Of a stretch of 64,000 bases of DNA, positions 17,907 through 28,351 are shown piece after piece. The stretch comes from Xanthobacter autotrophicus (GTDB taxonomy: Bacteria; Pseudomonadota; Alphaproteobacteria; Rhizobiales; Xanthobacteraceae): the NCBI RefSeq assembly GCF_043194295.1, contig NZ_JBAFVK010000001.1; one strand, written 5' to 3'. The position numbers were made by a program, and so were the translations under genes. How positions within the stretch are numbered: position 1 is the stretch's first letter; every line of letters starts with the position of its first letter. The notes below the pieces were generated by a model. The model saw nothing but the letters and a program-made list of their open reading frames with translations. It had not been told where the DNA came from and ran no database searches.

Positions 17907-18386
17907 TCACCGGTTCGGCCGGCTCGCGATGAATACCGCAAGGGCGATGAATATCAGCCCCAGTACCACCAGCACCGGTGTGGGTGCACCGAAATACCAC
18001 GAGCCGGTGAAGGTGCCGACGAAGCTCGACAAGGCGAACAGCTTCACTAGCGGCGGAATAGCGCCGGTATCGCGCCAGCGCACCACGCCGGGGCCGAGAT
18101 AACGGTGGTTTAACAGCCACGCCTCGAAGCGCGGCGAGGAGCGCGTGAAGCACCAGGCGGCGAGGATCAGGAACACCGTTCCCGGCAGCATGGGCACCAC
18201 CATGCCGATGGCGCCGATGACCAGAAAGACGAGGCCCGCCGCGAACAGCAGCTTCTGGTAAATGGCCGCGCGAGACCAACGGCGCGCCGCCAGTTGCTCG
18301 CTTTCCGAGCGATGCGGCAGGCCAGCGGGCGGCGGTCGGCCGGAGGTGTCTGGATCAGGCATCATGGCCGGACCATGGTCCCTCAT
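17907..18386 (-). CDS. YbaN family (DUF454) inner-membrane protein
   Basis: 159 residues. A polar N-terminal stretch of about 38 residues is followed by hydrophobic segments (LLFAAGLVFLVIGAIGMVVP, LPGTVFLILAAWCFTRSSPRF, VVLGLIFIALAVFIAS). The LPG...F.L.A..CF.RSSPR pattern is the DUF454/YbaN signature. The function of the family is not established. The start overlaps the recG stop by 4 nt (ATGA), so it is co-translated with recG; an internal start (MMPDPD) would lose the overlap. Confidence 0.8.
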   Translation of the reverse strand: MRDHGPAMMPDPDTSGRPPPAGLPHRSESEQLAARRWSRAAIYQKLLFAAGLVFLVIGAIGMVVPMLPGTVFLILAAWCFTRSSPRFEAWLLNHRYLGPGVVRWRDTGAIPPLVKLFALSSFVGTFTGSWYFGAPTPVLVVLGLIFIALAVFIASRPNR

Positions 18387-20476
18387 CCCGCCGAGAGCAA
18401 GCGCATGGCCCCGTCGCGCTCAACCAGGTGCAGCAGGGTGTGGAGCGGACCGGCCTCCGGTGCCGCGAGGTCCGGATCGGCCTTGACGCGCTGGGCTGCG
18501 GCAGCGCGTGCCGCCTCCACCTCGCCGGAATGGAATTCGAGCCGCGCGGTACGGAAGCCGGGCATGCCGCTTTGCCTTGTGCCCAGCACATCGCCTTCCC
18601 CGCGCAGGCGCAGGTCCTCCTCGGCGAGGCGGAAGCCGTCCTGGCTCTCGCGCAGGATGGCGAGGCGCGCCTTTGCCGTCTCGCCCAGCGGCGCGCGATA
18701 GAGCAGAAGGCAGACGGAGGGCTTGTCGCCGCGCCCCACCCGCCCGCGCAACTGGTGGAGCTGGGCGAGGCCGAAGCGTTCCGCGTGCTCGATCACCATG
18801 ACGGTGGCCTCGGGCACGTTCACCCCCACCTCGATGACGGTGGTGGCCACCAGCAGCCGGGTCTCGCCCGAAGCGAAGCGGGCCATGGCCTCGTCCTTAG
18901 CGGCCCCGGACATGCGGCCATGCACCAGCCCCACCTTGTCGCCAAAGATGGATTTCAGCACCTCGAACCGCTCGGTGGCGGCGGCGAGGTCCGAGGTGTC
19001 GGTCTCTTCCACCAAAGGGCAGATCCAATAGGCTCGCGCGCCGGAAGACAGGGCGCGGCCGGCGGCCGCCACCACCTCGTCCAGCCGGTCGAGGGGGATG
19101 GCGCGGGTGTCGATGGCTTGCCGGCCCGGCGGCTTCTCGCGCAGCTCGCTCGAATCCATGTCGCCGAACAGGGTGAGCACCAGGGTGCGCGGGATGGGGG
19201 TGGCGGTCATCACCAGCATGTCCACCGCCTCCCCCTTGCGGGCCAGCGTCAGGCGCTGCTCCACGCCGAAGCGGTGCTGCTCGTCCACCACCACCAACGC
19301 GAGGTCGCGGAAGATCACGTCGTCCTGGATCAGGGCATGGGTGCCGATGACCATGTCGGTGCGGCCGTGCTGCAACTCGGTGAGCACGGCGGTGCGGGCG
19401 CGTCCCTTCTCCCGCCCGGTCAGCACGCTGACCGACAGGCCCGCCGCCTCGGCCAAAGGCGCGATGGTCTCGTGATGCTGGCGGGCGAGGATTTCCGTGG
19501 GTGCCATGAGGGCGGTCTGGCGGCCGGCCTCGGCCACGGTGGCGGCGGCCATCAGCGCCACCACGGTCTTGCCGGAGCCCACGTCGCCCTGCAGCAGGCG
19601 CAGCATGCGCGTATCGGCGGCAAGATCCGCGCGGATGGCCGCCACCGCCTGCTCCTGTCCACCGGTCAGGCGGAAGGGCAGGGCGGCGAGGAGCTGTGCG
19701 GAGATGTGCCCGTCGCCCACGGTCGAGCGGCCGCCGGCCTTCTCCTCCTGCGCCCGCAGCAGGGCGAGGGTGATCTGGTGGGCGAACAACTCGTCGAAGG
19801 CGAGCCGCCGCCACGGCCCGCCGGCCGGGGTCGCCTCATGGGGATTGGCCGGGCGGTGGACCCGTGCCAGCGCTTCCCGGAAGCCGGGCCAACCGCGCTC
19901 GGCAAGGAGGTCCGCCGGGATCCATTCGGGAAGCTCGGGCACGCGCTGGAGCGCGGCCTCGATGGCGCGGCGCACATGGCCGGCGGCCAGCCCCTCCACC
20001 AGCGGGTAGACCTGCTCCACCGCCGGCAGCTTGGCGAGGCCGGCGGCATCGAGCACCCGGTCGGGATGGGTCATCTGCCGCATGCCGTCGTAGAGCGAGA
20101 TGCGGCCGCACAGCCAGCGGGTTTGCCCCACGGGCAGCATGTGTTCGAGCCGCGTCGGATCCATCTTGAAATGCACCACCACCATGTCGCCGGAGGCGTC
20201 GGACACATAGGTGCGGTGGGGCGCGCGGCTGCCGGGGGGCGGGGACTGGTGGGCGTCCACCCGGACCTCCAGCGTCACGTCGGTCTCGGGAAGGGCCTCG
20301 GCGATGGTGGGGCGGGCGCGCCGGTCCACGAAGCCGGACGGCATGTGGAACAGAAGGTCGAGGACGCGCGGCATCTCCCGCCCGAGCAGCCGGCCATAGG
20401 GCCGCACCAGCTTGGGCCCGATGCCGGGCAGGCTGGTGAGCGGCGCGAACAGGGGGAGGAGGGCATCCGGGCGCAT
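18383..20476 (-). CDS. recG: ATP-dependent DNA helicase RecG
   Basis: Branched-DNA helicase that remodels stalled forks and Holliday junctions. The 697-residue protein has the N-terminal wedge (OB-fold) domain, then helicase motif I GDVGSGKTVVALMAA, a DEQH box (VVDEQHRFGVEQR), MTATPIPRTL, and in the second RecA-like domain VATTVIEVGVNVPEAT and LHQLRGRVGRG. Length and motif order are normal. It is divergent from pcm across 121 nt and leads the recG-ybaN pair. Confidence 0.95.
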   Translation of the reverse strand: MRPDALLPLFAPLTSLPGIGPKLVRPYGRLLGREMPRVLDLLFHMPSGFVDRRARPTIAEALPETDVTLEVRVDAHQSPPPGSRAPHRTYVSDASGDMVVVHFKMDPTRLEHMLPVGQTRWLCGRISLYDGMRQMTHPDRVLDAAGLAKLPAVEQVYPLVEGLAAGHVRRAIEAALQRVPELPEWIPADLLAERGWPGFREALARVHRPANPHEATPAGGPWRRLAFDELFAHQITLALLRAQEEKAGGRSTVGDGHISAQLLAALPFRLTGGQEQAVAAIRADLAADTRMLRLLQGDVGSGKTVVALMAAATVAEAGRQTALMAPTEILARQHHETIAPLAEAAGLSVSVLTGREKGRARTAVLTELQHGRTDMVIGTHALIQDDVIFRDLALVVVDEQHRFGVEQRLTLARKGEAVDMLVMTATPIPRTLVLTLFGDMDSSELREKPPGRQAIDTRAIPLDRLDEVVAAAGRALSSGARAYWICPLVEETDTSDLAAATERFEVLKSIFGDKVGLVHGRMSGAAKDEAMARFASGETRLLVATTVIEVGVNVPEATVMVIEHAERFGLAQLHQLRGRVGRGDKPSVCLLLYRAPLGETAKARLAILRESQDGFRLAEEDLRLRGEGDVLGTRQSGMPGFRTARLEFHSGEVEAARAAAAQRVKADPDLAAPEAGPLHTLLHLVERDGAMRLLSAG

Positions 20477-20597
20477 GGCGGCGGAAGGTGTCCTGTTCGC
20501 CTGCGCCGTGCAAGCCGCTCCTGCTCCGCTTCAACTGGAGGTCACAAGCGATCTCCTATATCTATCAACATTCAACCCTCAGCGATGAGTGTCCCGC

Positions 20598-21257
20598 ATG
20601 AGCACCGGCGAGAGCGAAGGCGAACAGGCGGAACGCATGGCCTTCATCCTCGGCCTGCGGCAGCGGGGGATTCGGGACGTGGGTGTGCTGCGCGCCATGG
20701 AGCTGGTGCCGCGCCCCCTGTTCGTGGACCCTGCCTTGCGCCGGCATGCCTATGACGACGTGGCCCTGCCCATCGCCTGCGGTCAGACCATGTCCCAGCC
20801 CAGCCTCGTTGCCGCCATGACGGAGGCCCTGTCGCTCACCGCCGATCATACGGTGTTGGAAGTAGGGACGGGATCAGGCTACCACGCGGCCGTACTCTCC
20901 CACCTCGCTGCGCGGGTAGTCACGGTGGATCGCTACCGGTCGCTGGTGGCGGAGGCGCAGGCGCGGTTCGAGGTGCTGGGCCTGCGCAATGTCACCGCCT
21001 ATGTGGGCGACGGCACCCAAGGCATGCCCGCCCGCGCCCCCTTCGACCGCATACTTGTCACTGCGGCCGCGCCCGACATTCCCTTCGCCCTGATCGACCA
21101 GCTCAAGTTCGGCGGCGTCATCGTGATGCCGCTCGGGGCGCCGGAAGAGATCCAGACCCTCGTGCGCTACGTGAAGGAGCAATCCGGGCGGACCCGCACC
21201 GAACTCATGAAGGTGCGGTTCGTACCGCTCATTCCGGGCGCTGCGGCCACACTTTGA
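20598..21257 (+). CDS. pcm: Protein-L-isoaspartate O-methyltransferase
   Basis: Methylates L-isoaspartyl residues so that damaged proteins can be repaired. The 219-residue protein shows the PIMT signature YDDVALPIACGQTMSQP and SAM motif VLEVGTGSGYHAAVLS, then VGDGTQGMPARAPFDRI. I chose the ATG at 20598; an in-frame GTG at 20589 would add only three residues. In many Rhizobiales pcm follows surE directly and precedes an M23/LysM gene; here surE is 10 kb away, while the DUF900 gene and then the M23 gene follow. Confidence 0.92.
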   Translation: MSTGESEGEQAERMAFILGLRQRGIRDVGVLRAMELVPRPLFVDPALRRHAYDDVALPIACGQTMSQPSLVAAMTEALSLTADHTVLEVGTGSGYHAAVLSHLAARVVTVDRYRSLVAEAQARFEVLGLRNVTAYVGDGTQGMPARAPFDRILVTAAAPDIPFALIDQLKFGGVIVMPLGAPEEIQTLVRYVKEQSGRTRTELMKVRFVPLIPGAAATL

Positions 21258-21360
21258 TGGAAAGCGCCATGCCGGCGCCCCATTGGTCCCGTCTACGCTG
21301 CGCTGCGGTTGCCGCCCGGGGTCCGGTCAGCTATCGAACCTTAACGTTTCGTTTCGGGGG

Positions 21361-22641
21361 ATGAACACCGTGGCGGTTGTCGTGTCGCGCCGAGTGTGGC
21401 GGGTTCTGGCGTGCGCAATGCTGCTCGGCGCCCTTTCGGGCTGCGGTGGCCGGCCGTCGGGCGTGCTCATCCCGGTGCCGGACGACGTGCCGGGCACCTC
21501 CCGCGTGAACATGGTGGTCGCCACCGTCCGCGAGCGCGACAACGGGCCGGACATCTTCAGCGGCGAGCGCTCGCGCAAGTCGAGCTTCGCGGAGGTCACC
21601 GTCTCGATTCCGCCGACCGCCGCGCGCAAGCCCGGCGATGTCCAGTGGCCGAAGTCCGTCCCCGGCAATCCGGCCACCGACTTCGTCACCACCCAACTCG
21701 ATGAACTGACCCAGGAACAGGCCATCAAGTGGTTCCACGAGCGCATCCGCCGCACGCCCAACCGGCAGGCGCTGGTGTTCGTCCACGGCTTCAACCAGCG
21801 CTTCGACGATGCGGTGTTCCGCTTCGCCCAGATCGTCCACGATTCCAACGCCCCGGTGACGCCGGTGCTGTTCACCTGGCCGTCGCGCGGCAGCCTGCTC
21901 GCCTATGGCTATGACCGGGAGAGCACCTCGGTTTCGCGCGATGCTCTGGAGCGGCTCCTCACCTTCATGGCGAAGGACCCGAACGTGGGGGAGATTTCCA
22001 TCCTCGCCCACTCCATGGGCAATGTCGTGACGCTGGAGGCGCTGCGGCAGATGGCCATCCGCAACGGCCGCATCCTGCCCAAGATCAAATATGTGATGCT
22101 CGCCGCGCCCGACGTGGACGTGGACGTGTTCGCCTCCTTCTTCAACGAGATCGGCCCGGACCGGCCGGCCTTCACCCTGTTCGTCTCGCAGGACGACAAG
22201 GCGCTGGCGCTCTCCAAGCAGGTGTGGGGCGATGTGCCGCGTGTGGGCGCGGTCAATCCGGAGCTGGAGCCCTATCGCTCCGAGTTCGAGCGCAACAACA
22301 TCAACGTTATCGACCTCACCAAGCTGAAGACCGACGACGCGTTGGCCCACGGCAAGTTTGCCGCCAGTCCACAGGTGGTGCAGGCCATCGGCGCCCGCCT
22401 TGCCGAGGGCCAGACCATGACGGATTCCCGCGTCGGCGTGGGTGAGCACATCATCCAGATGACCTCGGGCGCCGCCTCCACGGTGGGCACGGCCGCCGGC
22501 CTCGTCATCGCCGCGCCGGTGGCGGTGCTGGACGAGAATACCCGTGCCCATTACGGCCAGCACGTGAACAAGCTGGGTAATTCGGTGACCGAAACCGCCA
22601 CGAGCGGCGCCAACGTGGTAACGGCCCCGGCCGCCCACTGA
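21361..22641 (+). CDS. DUF900 alpha/beta-hydrolase lipoprotein
   Basis: 426 residues. A lipoprotein signal peptide ends in the lipobox LSGC (C28), so the product should be lipid-anchored in the envelope. The hydrolase core has the oxyanion segment VFVHGFNQRFDDAVFRFAQ, FTWPSRGSLLAYGYDRES and the nucleophile elbow AHSMGN (S218), typical of COG4782/DUF900 esterase-like proteins. The C-terminal 80 residues are Ala/Thr-rich and probably disordered. Substrate unknown. I chose the ATG at 21361; 26 in-frame residues upstream lack signal-peptide character. It sits between pcm and the LysM/M23 lipoprotein gene. Confidence 0.8.
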   Translation: MNTVAVVVSRRVWRVLACAMLLGALSGCGGRPSGVLIPVPDDVPGTSRVNMVVATVRERDNGPDIFSGERSRKSSFAEVTVSIPPTAARKPGDVQWPKSVPGNPATDFVTTQLDELTQEQAIKWFHERIRRTPNRQALVFVHGFNQRFDDAVFRFAQIVHDSNAPVTPVLFTWPSRGSLLAYGYDRESTSVSRDALERLLTFMAKDPNVGEISILAHSMGNVVTLEALRQMAIRNGRILPKIKYVMLAAPDVDVDVFASFFNEIGPDRPAFTLFVSQDDKALALSKQVWGDVPRVGAVNPELEPYRSEFERNNINVIDLTKLKTDDALAHGKFAASPQVVQAIGARLAEGQTMTDSRVGVGEHIIQMTSGAASTVGTAAGLVIAAPVAVLDENTRAHYGQHVNKLGNSVTETATSGANVVTAPAAH

Positions 22642-22807
22642 TCCTGTCCTGATCCGGCGGTGCGCGCCCGCCCGCCGGTGTTGCTTCCGGGCAACGGGCC
22701 AGGTGAAACGTGGATGGCCGTGCGCCGGCTGGGGCTCACTTAAGCCGCCGTTTACGCATGGGACCCTTAATTGGCGCATGTATTTCGTTGCGTGCGAGTT
22801 CGATCAC

Positions 22808-24115
<1,308 letters not shown>

Positions 24116-24138
24116 GCCGACCCGAAATTCTCCTGATG

Positions 24139-24164
24139 ACGGCCGGGCTTGCCCGGCCGTTTTC
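24139..24164 (+). terminator. Rho-independent terminator after the NlpD-like gene
   Basis: Inverted repeat acggccgggc / gcccggccgt followed at once by tttt, 24 nt after the stop. With a realistic 4-nt loop the stem is 9 bp. Confidence 0.8.
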
Positions 24165-24266
24165 ATGTCCGGTGCCCGGTTTCGGGCATGGCGGACGGGG
24201 AGGGGCGTGGTGCCGGCGCGCCTTCCCGAACTTGACGGCGCTTCCCCCCGCTTATAGGCCCAGCAT

Positions 24267-25280
24267 ATGACCTCCCGCGCCTTCATCGCCGGCTGCGCCG
24301 GTCCGCACCTGACCCAAGACGAGCGCGCCTTCTTCGCGGATGCCGCGCCTTGGGGCTTCATCCTGTTCGCGCGCAACGTGGAGACGCCGGACCAGGTCCG
24401 CGCCCTCGTTGCGGATTTGCGCGCGGCGGTGGGCTGGCAGGCGCCGGTGCTGATCGACCAGGAAGGCGGGCGCGTACAGCGCCTGCGTCCGCCCCACTGG
24501 CCGGAATACCCGCCGGCCGAGCCGTTCGGCGCGCTCTACCTGAGCGACCCCGTGGCGGCGCTGGAGGCGGTGCGGCTCAATTCCCGCGCCATCGCCGCCG
24601 ACCTTTATGCCCTCGGCATCGATGTGGACTGTCTGCCCTGCGCCGACCTGCGCCACCCGGATGGCCACGGCATCATCGGCAATCGTGCCTATGGCACCGA
24701 ACCCGAGCCGGTGGCGGCGCTCGCCCGCGCGGCGGCGATGGGGCTGCTGGAAGGCGGCGTGTTGCCGGTGCTCAAGCACATTCCCGGCCATGGCCGCGCC
24801 CCGGCCGACAGCCATGAACGGTTGCCCGTGGTCATCGCCCCCCGCGCCGAGCTGGAAGCGGCTGACTTCGCCGCCTTCCGCCTGCTCGCCGACCTGCCCT
24901 TGGGCATGACTGCCCACGTGGTCTACGCCGACATCGACCCGGAGCGCCCCGCCACCACCTCGCCGAAGGTGATGGACGAGGTGATCCGTGGCAGCATCGG
25001 ATTTACCGGCCTGCTCATGAGCGACGACCTCTCCATGGGCGCGCTGGCCGGCGACATGGCGACCCGTGGCCGCGACGCGCTTTCCGCCGGCTGCGACCTG
25101 CTGCTCCACTGCAACGGCCGCCTGGACGAGATGGCCATCGTGGCCGGCGTGTCGCCGCAGCTCTCCGGGGTGGCGCTGGAACGGGCGGAACGCGCCCTCG
25201 CCCTGCGCCAGACCCCGGCGGAGGTGGACGCGGCGGCGCTGCGCGAGGCCGTGGCAGCGCACATCCGGCAGGTCGCCTGA
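24267..25280 (+). CDS. nagZ: Beta-N-acetylhexosaminidase NagZ
   Basis: Family GH3 cytoplasmic enzyme that removes GlcNAc from anhydromuropeptides in cell-wall recycling. The 337-residue protein has ILFARNVETPDQ, LIDQEGGRVQRL, and the loop KHIPGHGRAPADSHERLP that holds the NagZ acid/base histidine of the KH(F/I)PGHG signature, then LLMSDDLSMGAL with the nucleophile Asp region. It begins the nagZ-scpA-scpB run; the scpA start lies only 2 nt after its stop. This gene order is conserved in Rhizobiales. Confidence 0.94.
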   Translation: MTSRAFIAGCAGPHLTQDERAFFADAAPWGFILFARNVETPDQVRALVADLRAAVGWQAPVLIDQEGGRVQRLRPPHWPEYPPAEPFGALYLSDPVAALEAVRLNSRAIAADLYALGIDVDCLPCADLRHPDGHGIIGNRAYGTEPEPVAALARAAAMGLLEGGVLPVLKHIPGHGRAPADSHERLPVVIAPRAELEAADFAAFRLLADLPLGMTAHVVYADIDPERPATTSPKVMDEVIRGSIGFTGLLMSDDLSMGALAGDMATRGRDALSAGCDLLLHCNGRLDEMAIVAGVSPQLSGVALERAERALALRQTPAEVDAAALREAVAAHIRQVA

Positions 25281-25282
25281 CT

Positions 25283-26131
25283 ATGGCGGGCGAGGCCGCA
25301 CCGGACCCCTTCGAGGCAGGCGCCGACCGCGTCGAGCCGGGGTCCGGCGAGGCCTTCATGGTGGATGTGGACGGCTTCGAGGGTCCCCTCGACCTGCTGC
25401 TCGCCCTCGCCCGCACCCAGAAGGTGGACCTCACCCGCATCTCCATCCTGGCGTTGGCGGACCAGTATCTCACCTTCATCGAGGAAGCCCGGCGCGGCCG
25501 GCTGGAGCTGGCCGCCGACTATCTGGTGATGGCGGCCTGGCTCGCCTACCTGAAATCCCGCCTGCTGCTGCCGGCCCCGCCGCAGGAGGACGGGCCAAGC
25601 GCCGAGGAGTTGGCCGCAGCCTTCACCCGGCGCCTGCGGCACCTGGAGCGCATCCGCAAAGCGGCGCACGAGCTGATGGCGCGTCCCCAGATGGGCCGGG
25701 ACATGTTCGCCCGCGCGGTGCCGCCCGCCTCGGAAGAGCCGCTTTATACCGTGTGGACCGCCACGCTCTATGATCTGCTGTCGGCCTACGCCCGCCAGCG
25801 GCAGACCCACGTGCTGTCCCATGTCACCCTCAAGACGCGGGCGGTCTGGTCTCTGGCAGAGGCACGCTCCCGCCTCGAACGGTTGCTGGGGGCTGACGCC
25901 GTCGGCGAATGGATGCGGCTCGACCAATTCCTGCTAGATTATATGGCTGAGCCCGAGCAGCGGGCGACCGCGCTCGCGTCGAGCTTTTCCGCCAGCCTGG
26001 AAATGGTGCGCGAAGGCATGCTGGACATCCGGCAGGATGCCCCCTTCGCCCCACTGTGGCTGCGGTCGCGCCCGGCGGAGCCTGTATTGCCGCTTGAGGC
26101 GCCGCATCCGGCGCCCGGAGAGGAGATATGA
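25283..26131 (+). CDS. scpA: Segregation and condensation protein A
   Basis: Kleisin subunit of the SMC-ScpAB chromosome-condensation complex. The 282-residue protein has the N-terminal signature VDGFEGPLDLLLALART followed by DLTRISILALADQYL, which binds the SMC neck, and a C-terminal winged-helix region. The N-terminal 30 residues (AGEAAPDPFEAGADR...) are an acidic extension. It starts 2 nt after nagZ and overlaps scpB by 4 nt. Confidence 0.93.
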   Translation: MAGEAAPDPFEAGADRVEPGSGEAFMVDVDGFEGPLDLLLALARTQKVDLTRISILALADQYLTFIEEARRGRLELAADYLVMAAWLAYLKSRLLLPAPPQEDGPSAEELAAAFTRRLRHLERIRKAAHELMARPQMGRDMFARAVPPASEEPLYTVWTATLYDLLSAYARQRQTHVLSHVTLKTRAVWSLAEARSRLERLLGADAVGEWMRLDQFLLDYMAEPEQRATALASSFSASLEMVREGMLDIRQDAPFAPLWLRSRPAEPVLPLEAPHPAPGEEI

Positions 26132-26856
26132 ACCGGCCCGCACCGCGCATCGACCTGTTCGACGTGCGTCCGGAGGATGAGCGCGCCTTTGCGTTTGCGC
26201 GCGACCTGCGTGTGATCGAGGCGCTGCTCTTCACCTCTTCAGGGCCGGTGGAGGCGCGCGCGCTGAAGCCCCATCTGTCCAAGGAGGCCGACCTCGGCGC
26301 GCTGATGGAGGCGTTGACGGCCGATTATGCACGACGCGGCGTCAACGTCATGAAAGCCGCCGGCGGTTGGATGCTGGGCACCGCGCCGGATCTCGCCCGC
26401 GTGGTCGCGGGTCCTTTGCCGGAGGCGCGCAAGCTGTCGCGCGCCGCCATCGAGGTGCTGGCCATCGTCGCCTATCACCAGCCGGTGACCCGGGCGGAAA
26501 TCGAGGAAATCCGGGGCGTCTCTACCTCAAAGGGCACGCTGGACGTGCTGTTGGAGACGGGATGGGTGCGCCTGCGCGGCCGCCGCAAGGCCCCCGGCCG
26601 CCCTGTGACCTACGGCACCACGCCGGCTTTCCTGGTCCAGTTCGGCCTCGACGCCGTGCAGGACCTGCCAGGCATCGACGAGATGAAGGGCGCCGGCCTC
26701 ATAGACGGGCGTTTGGCGGCGGGCTTCGCCATGCCGCTGCCTTCCGATGATCCTTCTCTCAGGGAGGACGAGGAGGCGCTGGAGCCCGAGGCCCTCGACT
26801 TTGCCCTTTCCCCACCCCCAGACGAGGACGACTCGGACACGCCCGACGAGGCCTGA
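26128..26856 (+). CDS. scpB: Segregation and condensation protein B
   Basis: Kite-type partner of ScpA in the SMC complex. The 242-residue protein has two winged-helix domains, with VIEALLFTSSGPV at about residue 28 and AIEVLAIVAYHQPVTRAEIE with RGVSTSKGTLDVLLE, the most conserved ScpB stretch. The last 45 residues are acidic and Pro-rich (PPPDEDDSDTPDEA), probably disordered. Start overlaps scpA by ATGA. Confidence 0.93.
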   Translation: MNRPAPRIDLFDVRPEDERAFAFARDLRVIEALLFTSSGPVEARALKPHLSKEADLGALMEALTADYARRGVNVMKAAGGWMLGTAPDLARVVAGPLPEARKLSRAAIEVLAIVAYHQPVTRAEIEEIRGVSTSKGTLDVLLETGWVRLRGRRKAPGRPVTYGTTPAFLVQFGLDAVQDLPGIDEMKGAGLIDGRLAAGFAMPLPSDDPSLREDEEALEPEALDFALSPPPDEDDSDTPDEA

Positions 26857-26870
26857 GAGGAACAGTTTCG

Positions 26871-27974
26871 GTGCTGATCGACGACATCGTGGAGACCAAC
26901 CCTGTGCGTAGCCGCACGCCTGCCGCCATCGCCAAGGGCCTTGCCTTCGATGCCGTAGAACTCTCCTACGGCGGTGTGCCCGCCGTGAAGGGCGTGAGCC
27001 TTGCCGTGAAGCCGGGGGAGGTGTTGTGCCTGCTCGGCCAGTCGGGCTGCGGCAAGACCTCGCTGCTGCGCCTTGCCGCTGGCATCGAGCGGCCGGACCG
27101 GGGCCGCATCCTCATCGACGGCGAGCCGGTGGCCGGGCAGGGCGCCTTCGTGCCGCCGGAGCGGCGGGGCGTGGGGCTGGTGTTCCAGGACTATGCGCTG
27201 TTTCCCCACCTCACCAATCTGGAGAACGTGCTGTTCGGCCTCGGCGGCCTGAAGCGGGCCGAGGCCGAGCGGGAAGCCCGCCTCGCGCTGGCCCGCGTGG
27301 ACCTCGCCGACCTTGCCGACGCTTATCCCCACGAACTCTCCGGTGGCCAGCAGCAGCGCATCGCGCTGGCCCGCGCCATGGCGCCGCGCCCCGGCATCCT
27401 GTTGCTCGACGAGCCCTTCTCCGGCCTCGACAAGCGGCTGCGCGACCAGGTCCGCGCCGATACGCTGGCGGTGCTGCGCGATGCGAAGGCCACAGCCATC
27501 ATCGTCACCCACGATCCGGAAGAGGCCATGCGGCTCGCTGACCGCATCGCGCTGTTGCGCAAGGGCGAGCTGGTGCAGCTTGGCCCGCCGGCGGAGCTGT
27601 ATCGCCGCCCTGCGGACCTCGGCGTCGCCCGCTTCTTCTGCGAGCTCAATGAGATGGAGGCGGTGGCGCTGGATGGGCAGGTCGACACCCCGCTTGGCCG
27701 CTTTCCCGCCTCGGCCGGGCAGCGGGAGGGCGAGGTGGTGGTGGCGGTGCGCCCGCAGGGCATCGCGCTCGCCCCCCCCGGCCTCGGCATCGCCGGCCGG
27801 GTGGTGGAGCGGCGCTTCCTGGGCGAGCTTGATCTCGTGGAAGTGATCGTGGACGGTCTGGATCGCCCGCTTCTGATCCGCCTTCGGGATGCAGGCGCCG
27901 CGCGCAAGGGCGACGAGGTGGGGCTTGTGGTTGACCCCGCCGATGTCCTTGTTTTCGCCGCGGGCGGGGCCTAG
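26871..27974 (+). CDS. ABC transporter ATP-binding protein, FbpC/PotA-like, without partner genes
   Basis: 367-residue importer-type ATPase: Walker A GQSGCGKTS, Q-loop VFQDYALFPH, signature LSGGQQQRIALARA, Walker B ILLLDEPFSGLD, H-loop VTHDPEEA, and a C-terminal TOBE-like domain (VVVAVRPQGIAL). The closest match by eye is the Fe(3+)/spermidine/putrescine type. No permease or binding protein is next to it: it lies between scpB (14 nt upstream) and tatA. The GTG start at 26871 gives about 20 residues before the ABC fold. Substrate unknown; it may serve permeases encoded elsewhere. Confidence 0.85.
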   Translation: MLIDDIVETNPVRSRTPAAIAKGLAFDAVELSYGGVPAVKGVSLAVKPGEVLCLLGQSGCGKTSLLRLAAGIERPDRGRILIDGEPVAGQGAFVPPERRGVGLVFQDYALFPHLTNLENVLFGLGGLKRAEAEREARLALARVDLADLADAYPHELSGGQQQRIALARAMAPRPGILLLDEPFSGLDKRLRDQVRADTLAVLRDAKATAIIVTHDPEEAMRLADRIALLRKGELVQLGPPAELYRRPADLGVARFFCELNEMEAVALDGQVDTPLGRFPASAGQREGEVVVAVRPQGIALAPPGLGIAGRVVERRFLGELDLVEVIVDGLDRPLLIRLRDAGAARKGDEVGLVVDPADVLVFAAGGA

Positions 27975-28054
27975 TGTCCCCCTCCGAGAAAATCCGTGCG
28001 CGAATTTCGCGCGAGGCGCGCGCAAGCGCGAAAAGCTTCCTTGGAGGATGTTAA

Positions 28055-28291
28055 ATGGGTTCGCTGAGCATCTGGCACTGGATCGTGGTGCTGGCCGTGG
28101 TGCTCCTCCTGTTCGGTCGTGGCAAGATCTCCGATCTCATGGGCGACGTGGCGAAGGGCATCAAGTCCTTCAAGAAGGGCCTGGCGGAGGACGACGAACC
28201 GGCGAAGACCCCGGCCGCCCCGCCCGAGGCGCCGCGCCCCCTTCCGCACCAGACATCGAGCGCCGCCGAGGCCGAGAAGAAGCCCGTCTGA
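28055..28291 (+). CDS. tatA: Twin-arginine translocase subunit TatA
   Basis: Pore-forming subunit of the Tat pathway, which exports folded proteins. The 78-residue protein has one N-terminal membrane helix (IWHWIVVLAVVLLLF), the FGRGK hinge, an amphipathic helix (LMGDVAKGIKSFKKGL with the conserved F-K-G) and a polar tail. A good ribosome binding site (ttggagg) precedes the ATG. tatB and tatC follow. Confidence 0.95.
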   Translation: MGSLSIWHWIVVLAVVLLLFGRGKISDLMGDVAKGIKSFKKGLAEDDEPAKTPAAPPEAPRPLPHQTSSAAEAEKKPV

Positions 28292-28351
28292 CGACGGGCT
28301 CCCCTTAACCCTTGAGGAGGGCGGCGGCGGGTCCGCCGGGTTCAGGCGCTC

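Noticed and set aside
18428..20755. Open plus-strand frame opposite recG
   Set aside because: Antisense shadow; RecG helicase motifs are all on the minus strand.
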